The notes under the pieces are model-generated. The model worked only from the letters and a program-made list of their open reading frames with translations, was not told the origin of the DNA and did not search any database. Positions 53,341 through 60,453 of a DNA stretch of 64,000 nt are shown here, piece after piece; within the stretch, counting starts at the first letter, position 1, and each line of letters begins with the position of its first letter. The stretch comes from Pseudoclavibacter chungangensis (GTDB lineage Bacteria > Actinomycetota > Actinomycetes > Actinomycetales > Microbacteriaceae). The DNA is taken from assembly GCF_013410545.1 (NCBI RefSeq), contig NZ_JACCFV010000001.1:1-64000 (forward strand), written 5' to 3'. Made by a program: the position numbers and the translations under genes.

Positions 53341-54513
53341 ATGTTGTTGAGAATGTATATCAACAATGGGGCCTCGCCGCGTGATGCCCGGGCGCAGGAC
53401 GACGACGCCGTGCGGCTCGACGCGCTCGTCGTCGGAGCCGGACCCGCGGGCATCGGCACCGCGCTCGCGCTCGCGGCGGTCGACGGGCTGACCTTCGGCG
53501 TACTCGAACGCGGTCGTGTCGGTCAGTCGTTCCGTGACTGGCCGGCGGCACAGACCTTCCTCACGCCGTCGTTCACGGGCAACGGGTTCGGCGCGAGCGA
53601 TCTGAACGCGATCCACCCAGAGACCTCCCCCGCCTTCAGCCTCGGCGTCGACTACCCGACCGGCCCGCAGTACGCGAACTACCTGCGCGGGGTCGTGAAG
53701 CACTTCCGCGTGCCCGTCATGGAGCACGCGGCCGTCGAGGCGGTGCGGGCGCTCGACGACGGCTTCGAGCTCGACACCGAGCGCGGTCCCGTGCGCACCC
53801 GCTCGCTCGTGTGGGCGGGCGGCGAATTCGGTGACCCGCGTGCGCCGAGGCTCCCGGGGGCGGGGTTCGCCGTCCACTCGAGTGCCCCCGAGGCGTGGGG
53901 TGAACGTGGCGGTGCGGTCGTCGTGATCGGCGGCTACGAGTCGGGCGTCGACATCGCCTGTCATCACATCGCGCGCGGCGCGACCGTGACGATCATCGAC
54001 CCCGACGAGCCGTGGGATCGGCGTCCGGGGTCCGATCCGTCGTTCCGCCTGGCGCCGCGCTCCCGCATGCGTCTCCGGGCCGCGTTCGAGACCGGTCGTC
54101 TGCACCCGGTCCCGGAGCGGGTCGTCGCGGTCAAGGCGGACGGCGACGGCTTCACGGTCCGCCTCGCCGATGGGCGAATGGTTCGCGGTGACTCGGCGCC
54201 CATCGCCGCGACGGGATTCGGCCCTGGCCTCGGCCCCGTCGCCCACCTCTTCGAGGAGCGCGAGGACGGCTGGCCGCTGCTCGACGAGGACGACGGGTCC
54301 ACGCTCGCGCCGGGCCTGTTCCTGAGCGGGCCCTCGATACGGCACGGCGGCCTCAGGTTCTGCTTCGTCTACAAGTTCCGGCAACGCTTCGCACACATCG
54401 CGCGACGCATCGGTGAGCGTGCGGGCAAGGACACGAGCGCGCTCGAGGCGTGGCGTGCCGCGGGCATGCTCACCGACGACCTCTCGTGCTGCGGTGTCGA
54501 GTGCGAGTGCTGA
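53341..54513 (+). CDS. FAD/NAD(P)-binding oxidoreductase, flavin-monooxygenase-like
   Basis: 390 aa if ATG 53341 is used; ATG 53353 or GTG 53410 are possible because an inverted repeat covers 53344-53366. N-terminal FAD motif DALVVGAGPAGIGTALAL; second dinucleotide motif AVVVIGGYESGVDIACHH; C-terminal ATGFGPGLG. It ends in a Cys-rich tail (LSCCGVECEC) that could bind a metalloid or metal. The next gene overlaps it and encodes an ACR3-like permease, so a role in arsenic or similar oxyanion chemistry (ArsO-like) is plausible but unproven. Confidence 0.72.
   Translation: MLLRMYINNGASPRDARAQDDDAVRLDALVVGAGPAGIGTALALAAVDGLTFGVLERGRVGQSFRDWPAAQTFLTPSFTGNGFGASDLNAIHPETSPAFSLGVDYPTGPQYANYLRGVVKHFRVPVMEHAAVEAVRALDDGFELDTERGPVRTRSLVWAGGEFGDPRAPRLPGAGFAVHSSAPEAWGERGGAVVVIGGYESGVDIACHHIARGATVTIIDPDEPWDRRPGSDPSFRLAPRSRMRLRAAFETGRLHPVPERVVAVKADGDGFTVRLADGRMVRGDSAPIAATGFGPGLGPVAHLFEEREDGWPLLDEDDGSTLAPGLFLSGPSIRHGGLRFCFVYKFRQRFAHIARRIGERAGKDTSALEAWRAAGMLTDDLSCCGVECEC
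53344..53366. promoter_or_regulatory. Inverted repeat TTGTTGA-N9-TCAACAA at the flavoprotein start
   Basis: Perfect 7-bp arms (53344-53350 and 53360-53366) around GAATGTATA, an AT-rich island in GC-rich DNA. ArsR-family repressors bind similar imperfect palindromes, and the downstream pair looks metalloid-related. If it is an operator, translation probably starts after it. No arsR gene is in the window. Confidence 0.5.
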
Positions 54514-55496
54514 GCGCGCTGGACCGGCCCGTCGCCACGAGCGTGCTGCTGCTCGGGGCGATCGCCATCGGTTCGGCGATCGGTGGTGTGGCGCCCGAGG
54601 CCGGTGCGCGCGTGGGGGCGCTCGCCGATCCGCTCGTCCTCGCGCTCGTCACGGCCGTCTTCGCGACGGTTCGTCTCGAGGGGCTCCGCGAGCTGCGGCG
54701 CTGCTCCCGACTCGCGCTCATCGCGGCCGGCGTGAACTTCCTCGTCGTCCCGGTCGTGGCGTTCGCACTCACGCGGCTGCTGCCGGACGAGGCGATCCGG
54801 CTCGGCGTCCTCACCTACTGCCTCGCACCCTGCACCGACTGGTTCCTCGGCTTCACCCGACTCGCGAAGGGCGACACCACGACCGGGGCCGCGCTCGTCC
54901 CGCTCCAGATGCTCATCCAGCTCGCGCTGTACCCGGCGTGGCTCGCCGTGTTCTCGGGGCTCCCGGGGAGCGGCGTGCTCGAGAGTGCCGTGCCTGCGCT
55001 GCTCACCTGGTTCGTGCTGCCCGCGGCGATCGGTCTCGGAATCGGGCTCGTCGCGCGACGTGTGCTGCCCGACCGGATCTCGGCATCCGTGGAGGCCGGG
55101 GTCGACCGGGCGGTGCCCGTGATCATCGCCCTGCTCGTCGTCGCCCTGTTCGCCGGCAACGTCGGGACGATCCTCGCCGAGCCGAGCGCCTTCGCGCTGG
55201 TGCTCGGCGTCGTCTTCCTCTTCTTCGTCGCCATGTGGGGCATCGGGGAGGCCGTCGCTCGCGCCTTCCGACTGCGGCGCGACGAGCACGCGCTGCTCAC
55301 GATAACGACCTCGGCGCGCAACGCGCCGCTCATGATCGGCCTCACGTCGATCGCGCTGCCGGATCAACCCCTCGTCGTCGCCGCGATCGTGCTCGGCATG
55401 CTCATCGAGTTCCCACATCTGACGGTGCTCACGCACCTGCTGCGGCGCGGTCGCCGCGAGGCGCCCTCGGTCGGACCGGCTCGCGTCGCGGCCTGA
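54507..55496 (+). CDS. ACR3/BASS-type arsenic resistance permease-like protein
   Basis: 329 aa from GTG 54507 (GTG 54501 also possible), overlapping the flavoprotein stop by seven bases, so co-translated. Ten hydrophobic segments with CLAPCTDWFLGFTRLAKGD, the conserved Cys and the LAKGD loop seen in ACR3-like arsenite permeases of the bile-acid/sodium symporter superfamily. A later segment, ITTSARNAPLMIGLTSIALP, matches the second half of the fold. It would export arsenite or a related compound. The partner flavoprotein suggests oxidation or reduction before export. Confidence 0.75.
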   Translation: MLSALDRPVATSVLLLGAIAIGSAIGGVAPEAGARVGALADPLVLALVTAVFATVRLEGLRELRRCSRLALIAAGVNFLVVPVVAFALTRLLPDEAIRLGVLTYCLAPCTDWFLGFTRLAKGDTTTGAALVPLQMLIQLALYPAWLAVFSGLPGSGVLESAVPALLTWFVLPAAIGLGIGLVARRVLPDRISASVEAGVDRAVPVIIALLVVALFAGNVGTILAEPSAFALVLGVVFLFFVAMWGIGEAVARAFRLRRDEHALLTITTSARNAPLMIGLTSIALPDQPLVVAAIVLGMLIEFPHLTVLTHLLRRGRREAPSVGPARVAA

Positions 55497-55560
55497 ACCG
55501 ACGGGGTCGACATCGGACGAGTCGGTCGTCCGCCGCGCCCGCGTCACGTTGCGTCGCCGC

Positions 55561-56145
55561 TCAGTCGCTCGTGAGACCGCCCCACACGAGTTGTAGGACG
55601 GCGTCGATCGCCGCGGGGGCGGGGGTTCCGTCGAGCAGGTCGGCCGTGATGATCGCCGCGAGGCCGTGGACCGAGGCGAACGCCGCGACGGTGAACTCGT
55701 CGGCCGAGCCCGTGCGGACGATGCCTTCGGCCTGCCCACGGCGCACGAGCTCGTGGATGATGTCGGTGCACCCGTGTGCGGTCGTCACGAGCTGCGTGCT
55801 CGCGTCGGGGTCGTGCTTCGCGGTGTACATGAGTTCCAGCAGCCGGGCATGGGTCGTCGCGAACGCGACGTAGGCGCGGGCGACCGACTCGAAGACGTCC
55901 CGCAGGTCGTCGCTAGGGGTGTTCGCGGCGGTACGGAGGGCCGCGTCGAGGCGCTCGAAGCCGACGACCGCGACGGCGTCGAGCAGGGCCCGGCGTTCGG
56001 GGAAGTGGCGTGAGGTCGCGCCGTGACTCACGCCCGCGTCGCGCGCGAGCTGCCGCATCGAGAGTGCGTCGACGCCCTCGTCGTCGACGACCTCGACGGC
56101 GCGTGCGAGCAGCGTCGCCCGCAGGTTGCCGTGGTGGTATGACAT
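55561..56145 (-). CDS. TetR/AcrR family transcriptional regulator
   Basis: 194 aa from ATG 56145; TACGGT lies exactly 6 bases upstream, so the mRNA is leaderless. DNA-binding helices at about 12-55 (ALSMRQLARDAGVSHGATSRHFPERRALLDAV), then the TetR-type C-terminal domain. It is divergent from an SDR gene 62 bases away, with inverted repeats in between, so it most likely represses both. Confidence 0.87.
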   Translation of the reverse strand: MSYHHGNLRATLLARAVEVVDDEGVDALSMRQLARDAGVSHGATSRHFPERRALLDAVAVVGFERLDAALRTAANTPSDDLRDVFESVARAYVAFATTHARLLELMYTAKHDPDASTQLVTTAHGCTDIIHELVRRGQAEGIVRTGSADEFTVAAFASVHGLAAIITADLLDGTPAPAAIDAVLQLVWGGLTSD

Positions 56146-56148
56146 TCG

Positions 56149-56164
56149 ATCACCGTATCGTGAT
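56149..56164. promoter_or_regulatory. Inverted repeat ATCAC-N6-GTGAT
   Basis: Perfect 5-bp arms around CGTATC, sitting on the tetR -10 element (minus strand) in the divergent tetR/SDR region. Candidate TetR operator for autorepression. Confidence 0.45.
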
Positions 56165-56171
56165 GTAGTCG

Positions 56172-56200
56172 TTGACAACAAAGCTGTCACTGCCTACATT
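56172..56200 (+). promoter_or_regulatory. Consensus promoter with internal operator for the SDR gene
   Basis: TTGACA (56172-56177) and TACATT (56195-56200) with a 17-base spacer, close to sigma-70/SigA consensus. TGACA-N7-TGTCA forms an inverted repeat starting inside the -35. The ATG at 56208 lies 7 bases after the -10, predicting leaderless mRNA. Confidence 0.7.
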
Positions 56201-56207
56201 GGTGCCC

Positions 56208-57011
56208 ATGAGCATCAGCACACGTGGCACCACCGTCCTCATCACCGGCGCGAGCTCGGGCCTCGGCGTCGAGTTCGCGAACGAGTTCGCCCGTCGCGGC
56301 GCCGACCTCGTCATCGTCGCGCGGCGGCGGGAACGCCTCGAGGAACTCGCGGAGCGACTGCGCCGCGAGCACGGCACGACCGTGCACGTCGTGCCGCTCG
56401 ATCTCGCGGCCCCCGACGCCGCCGCGACGCTGCGTGCTCGCACCGACGAGCTCGGGGTGCGCATCGAGCACGTCGTGAACAACGCGGGGTTCGGCATGCA
56501 GGGCGAGTTCGCCGACGCCGATCCGGAGCGGATCGACGAGATGGTGCGGCTCAACATCGGGGCACTCGTCGCCGTCACGCGTGCCTACCTTCCCGATCTC
56601 GTCGCGGCCGGCACGGGCACCGTCGTGAACATCGCGAGCACCGCGAGCTACCAGCCGTGCCCCACGATGGCCGTCTACGGCGCGACGAAGGCGTTCGTGC
56701 TGAGCTTCAGCGAGGCGATCGCATCCGAGGTGCACGAGCACGGCGTGACGGTGCTCGCGGTGAGCCCCGGACCCACACGCACCGAGTTCTTCGAGGTGGC
56801 GACGGGACGGTCCGAGTCGCCGGGATTCATGCAGACCGCGTCCCAGGTCGTGGCGACAGCGTTCCGTGCGCTCGATCGTGCGCGACCTCCGTACAGCGTG
56901 ATCTCCGGTCTCGGCAACGCCGTCGGCGCGCTCGGCGCGCGCTTCTTGCCCCGCCGCGCAGTCATCGCCGTGAGTGCACGCGTACTCGGGCGACTCCCCG
57001 GCGCGCACTGA
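56208..57011 (+). CDS. SDR family NAD(P)-dependent oxidoreductase
   Basis: 267 aa from ATG 56208, the predicted transcription start. Classical SDR: TVLITGASSGLGVEFANEFA (cofactor loop), VVNNAGFGMQG (NNAG), ASTASYQPCPTMAVYGATKAF (Ser, Tyr and Lys of the active site). The C-terminal part resembles DltE-like short-chain dehydrogenases. Substrate unknown. Controlled by a strong promoter and probably by the divergent TetR. Confidence 0.9.
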   Translation: MSISTRGTTVLITGASSGLGVEFANEFARRGADLVIVARRRERLEELAERLRREHGTTVHVVPLDLAAPDAAATLRARTDELGVRIEHVVNNAGFGMQGEFADADPERIDEMVRLNIGALVAVTRAYLPDLVAAGTGTVVNIASTASYQPCPTMAVYGATKAFVLSFSEAIASEVHEHGVTVLAVSPGPTRTEFFEVATGRSESPGFMQTASQVVATAFRALDRARPPYSVISGLGNAVGALGARFLPRRAVIAVSARVLGRLPGAH

Positions 57012-57014
57012 GCG

Positions 57015-57310
57015 CACCCGTTCCGTCGTCGGGGTCGAGGCGCCACACCGACACATGCGATTCGCTGTCGGCGGTGAAGGGCGAGCGGTCCCAGTCCTCG
57101 TGCCGGGCCTCGGGTGTCAGGCCCGCGCCATCAGGTCGAGCCCGGCCGGCCAGACGTAGCGGAACCGGTGCGGCGTGTACGCGTCGTCGCCGTCCGCTCG
57201 CCGTGTGTAGTGGTGCGAGACGGTCTGTTGGCTGACGACGTCGATCGTGTCGAAGCCGACGTGGCGCTCGGTCACGTCGAACGGGATCGCGGACTGTCCC
57301 GGCGGGAGCC
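57015..57310 (-). pseudogene. C-terminal remnant of a SAM-dependent methyltransferase
   Basis: One minus-strand frame reads DVTERHVGFDTIDVVSQQTV, then YTPHRFRYVWPAGLDLMAR before TGA; the next frame continues GLTPEARHEDWDRSPFTADS with SHVSVWRL. This is the end of class I methyltransferases (YVWPSELDLMARLAGL...). A small deletion near 57117 changed the frame, and the SAM-binding N-terminal half is missing: the sequence breaks off near 57310 where another remnant begins. Confidence 0.6.
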
Positions 57311-57315
57311 CGGTC

Positions 57316-57486
57316 GCGGGGCTCGTGACCGACGCCGAGCGGGCCGAGCGGATCGTGACGCCGGGCCGCGCCAACGCCGTGCGGATCGGCCGCGCGGCCC
57401 TGCGCGACCCGTACTTCGCCCACCGGGCCGCCCACGAGCTGGGCGCGGGGACGAGCTGGCAACCGCAGTACGAGCGGGCGCCTGGG
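57316..57486 (+). pseudogene. C-terminal remnant of an Old Yellow Enzyme family protein
   Basis: The plus-strand frame reads GLVTDAERAERIVTPGRANA, then VRIGRAALRDPYFAHRAAHELG and SWQPQYERA, the end of YqjM-type NADH:flavin oxidoreductases (GLITxxxQAExIVxxGRAD...LLRDPYWPLRAA). The barrel upstream is absent. It adjoins the methyltransferase remnant head to head, so a deletion seems to have fused the 3' ends of two convergent genes' relatives here. Nothing else is seen up to 57596. Confidence 0.6.
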
Positions 57487-57596
57487 GCTGACGCCCGGGG
57501 CGCTCCGGCCGCATCACGACGAGTGGCGGAAACCCACTCGAACGGCCCCGTGCGCGGCCGGCTCGCGACGCGCTCGCGTGCCTCGGTCGTCCGTCC

Positions 57597-58400
57597 TCAC
57601 CGTCGGTGAACCGAGCGCGGCAGTACGACCGGGGTTCCCGTGTCGGGGTCGGCGATCACGCGGGCGTCGAGGTCGAAGACGTCGCGCAGCAGCGCCTCGG
57701 TGACGACCTCGGCGGGGGCGCCCTCGGCGACGATGCGGCCGTCGCGCATCGCGACGAGGTGTGTCGCGAAGCGCGCCGCCATGCCGAGCTCGTGCAGCAC
57801 GGCGACGACCGTGCGGCCGCCCTCGCGGAGCCGCGTCGCGAGTTCGAGCACCTCGACCTGGTGGGCGACGTCGAGGAACGTGGTCGGCTCGTCGAGCAGC
57901 AGCACGTCCGTCTCCTGCGCGAGCGCCAGCGCGATCCACGCGCGCTGCCGCTGCCCGCCCGACAACTCGTCGACGCGACGTCCACGCAACGCGCCCATGC
58001 CGGCGTTTTCGATCGCGCGCGTCACCGCCCGCTCGTCCTCGCGCGACCACTGACTGAGGACGGTCTGGTGCGCGAAGCGCCCCCGCGAGACGAGCTCGTC
58101 GACCGTGATCGCCTCGGGCGTCACCGGCGACTGCGGGAGGAGCCCCACGCGCCGTGCGAGCGCACGCGCGGAGAAGCCCCGCAGATCGTCCTCGCCGAGC
58201 AGCACACGCCCGGCGCGGGGCGACAGCAGCCGCGCGAACGAGCGCAGCAGCGTCGACTTACCGCACGCGTTCGGGCCGATCACGGCGGTGAACGAGCCCG
58301 CCGGGATCGCGATGTCGAGTCCGTCGAGCACGGGCGAACCGCCGTAGCCGACGACGAGCCCCTCGGCCGTGAGCGCCGCGGCCGTGTTCGTGATGGTCAT
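57597..58400 (-). CDS. Iron-siderophore ABC transporter ATP-binding protein (FepC-like)
   Basis: 267 aa. Walker A GPNACGKST, signature LSGGQRQRAWIALAL, Walker B DVLLLDEPTTFLDVAHQ, H-loop VLHELGMAARFATH; the tail VIADPDTGTPVVLPRSV is typical of FecE/FepC-type ATPases. It energises the two FecCD permeases, whose genes precede it and overlap by four bases. Last gene of the uptake operon. Confidence 0.92.
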   Translation of the reverse strand: MTITNTAAALTAEGLVVGYGGSPVLDGLDIAIPAGSFTAVIGPNACGKSTLLRSFARLLSPRAGRVLLGEDDLRGFSARALARRVGLLPQSPVTPEAITVDELVSRGRFAHQTVLSQWSREDERAVTRAIENAGMGALRGRRVDELSGGQRQRAWIALALAQETDVLLLDEPTTFLDVAHQVEVLELATRLREGGRTVVAVLHELGMAARFATHLVAMRDGRIVAEGAPAEVVTEALLRDVFDLDARVIADPDTGTPVVLPRSVHRR

Positions 58401-59428
58401 CGTCGTGCACTCTCCCTGAACAGCAACCAGACGAGGTAACCGCCGCCGATGATCGCGGTGACGGCACCGACGGGGAGCTTCATCCCCGGAACGAGATACT
58501 GGGCGGCGAGATCGGCCGTCGCGAGCAGCACGGCGCCGACGAGCGCCGACCCCGCGAGCCCGATACCCGTCCGACCGCCCGTGAGCCGACGCGCGAGCTG
58601 CGGCGCCGCGAGCGCGATGAACCCGATCGGCCCGCTCACGGCCGTCACGATCGCCGTGAACCACACGCCGACGACCACGAGCAGCACCTTCGTCGGCTCG
58701 ACCCGCAGCCCGAGCGACGATGCGGCTTCGTCGCCGAGCGCGAACTGCGGCAGCACGAGGCCCACCGTCGGCAGGGCGAGCGCGCCTACGAGCGCCGCGA
58801 TCGCGACCGCGCCGAGCAGTCCCCACTGCACACCCGTGAGCGTGCCCGCACCCCAGATCGCGGCCTGCATCGCCACGTCGAGCTCGGCCTTGACGCTGAA
58901 CCAGATCGTGAGCGCGGAGAGCATCGCCGAGACGGCGATCCCGATGATGATGAACCGGAACCCCTGCACGCCGCGCCGATACGCGAGCAGGTAGATGATG
59001 ACGACCGCGGCGAAGCCGCCGGCGATCGAGCCGAACGCGAGCGCCGCGAACCCGCTGCCGCCGAGCATGAGCACCGCGACGACACCCGCGAACGAGCCCG
59101 CGCCGAGCCCCACCACATCGGGACTGCCGAGCGGGTTGCGCGTGAGCGTCTGGAACACGGCCCCGCCCATGCCCAGACACGCGCCGAACAGGACGGCCGC
59201 GAGCGCACGAGCCGCGCGCCACTCGAACACGAGCCGGATCGTGTCGGACGCCTCCGGGCGCATCGCGTACAGGATCGAACCGAGGGGCAGGCCGCCCCGC
59301 CCGATCGTGAGCGCCACGACGATCGTCGCGACGGCGAGGAGCGCGAGCACGATGTGCACGAGCGTCGCCCGAAGCCCGAAGCGTCTGCTGAGCGGACCGA
59401 GCCGCAGGACGAGCACGCGTTCGCTCAC
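58397..59428 (-). CDS. FecCD-family iron-siderophore permease, second subunit
   Basis: 343 aa from GTG 59428. About nine to ten helices with the FecCD signature stretches LGMGGAVFQTLTRNPLGSPDVVGLGAGS and ISGPIGFIALAAPQLARRLTG-like VSGPIGFIALAAPQLARRL. It forms the membrane channel with the other permease and the ATPase. GTGA overlap with the upstream permease and ATGA overlap with the ATPase gene show tight translational coupling. Confidence 0.92.
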   Translation of the reverse strand: MSERVLVLRLGPLSRRFGLRATLVHIVLALLAVATIVVALTIGRGGLPLGSILYAMRPEASDTIRLVFEWRAARALAAVLFGACLGMGGAVFQTLTRNPLGSPDVVGLGAGSFAGVVAVLMLGGSGFAALAFGSIAGGFAAVVIIYLLAYRRGVQGFRFIIIGIAVSAMLSALTIWFSVKAELDVAMQAAIWGAGTLTGVQWGLLGAVAIAALVGALALPTVGLVLPQFALGDEAASSLGLRVEPTKVLLVVVGVWFTAIVTAVSGPIGFIALAAPQLARRLTGGRTGIGLAGSALVGAVLLATADLAAQYLVPGMKLPVGAVTAIIGGGYLVWLLFRESARR

Positions 59429-60453
59429 GACGACCTGCCCGCCGAGCCGCGCACCATCGCGATGAGCACGGGCGCGCCGACGAGAGCCGTGACGACGCCG
59501 AGCTGCAGCTCGGCCGGCCACACGACGAGCCGCCCGACGACGTCGCTCAACAGGACGAGCGCAGGGGCGAGCACGAGCGCGTACGGCAGGATCCAGCGCT
59601 GATCCGGCCCTGTCAGGTGTCGGACCGCGTGCAGCACCATGAGCCCGACGAATCCGATGGGCCCGGCGGCCGCCGTCGCCGCGCCGCACAGCAACACGAT
59701 CGCGACGAGCCCCGCAGCCCGCGTGACGCCGACGCGCACCCCCACCGAGCGCGCCACGTCCTCACCGAGCGCGAGCGCATTGAGTGCGCGCCCCTGCGGG
59801 AGCGCGATGACGAGCCCCGCGACGACGAACGGCAGCACCGCCTGGATCGTCCCGGCCGGACGGTCCGTGATCGAGCCGACGCCCCAGAAGCGCATGCGGT
59901 CGAACGTCTGCGGATCGAGGAGTGTGAGCGTCATCGAGAGCCCGACGAACACCGCGCTGAGCGCCATGCCGACGAGCGTGAGGCGCACGGGCGTGAGCCC
60001 GCCGACGCCGCGCGACGCGACGAGGTACACGAGCACCGAGGCACCGATCGCGCCCGCGAAGGCCCACCAGATGTAGCCGCCGATGTCGACGAGACCGAAC
60101 ACGGCGACGCCGAGCGACACCGCGAACGCCGCGCCGGCGTTGACACCGAGGATGCCGGGCTCGGCGAGCGGATTGCGTGTGAGGCCCTGCATGAGGGCGC
60201 CCGCGACGCCGAGCGCGGCACCGACGAGCAGGCCGAGCACCGTCCGTGGCACGCGCACCTCGGTGACCGTGATCTGGTCGAGTGAGCCGTCGGGAGCGGT
60301 GAACGCGCGCAGCACGGTCTCGGGCGGCAGCAGCGCCGAGCCGACGGCGACGCTCAACAGGATCGACACGGCGAGGACGACGATCCCGATCGCGAGCCCC
60401 GCGGGACGTGCCGCACCCGGTGCCCGCCGCGTGCGTTCTTTCGCGTCCGTCAC
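59425..60453 (-). CDS. FecCD-family iron-siderophore permease, first subunit
   Basis: 342 aa from GTG 60453, overlapping the SIP gene stop by four bases. Helical FecCD protein with GVAGALMQGLTRNPLAEPGILGVNAGA, MRFWGVGSITDR and GPIGFVGLMVLHAVRHLTGPDQRW. Partner of the second permease. The N-terminal 18 residues are basic and variable. Confidence 0.92.
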   Translation of the reverse strand: MTDAKERTRRAPGAARPAGLAIGIVVLAVSILLSVAVGSALLPPETVLRAFTAPDGSLDQITVTEVRVPRTVLGLLVGAALGVAGALMQGLTRNPLAEPGILGVNAGAAFAVSLGVAVFGLVDIGGYIWWAFAGAIGASVLVYLVASRGVGGLTPVRLTLVGMALSAVFVGLSMTLTLLDPQTFDRMRFWGVGSITDRPAGTIQAVLPFVVAGLVIALPQGRALNALALGEDVARSVGVRVGVTRAAGLVAIVLLCGAATAAAGPIGFVGLMVLHAVRHLTGPDQRWILPYALVLAPALVLLSDVVGRLVVWPAELQLGVVTALVGAPVLIAMVRGSAGRSS

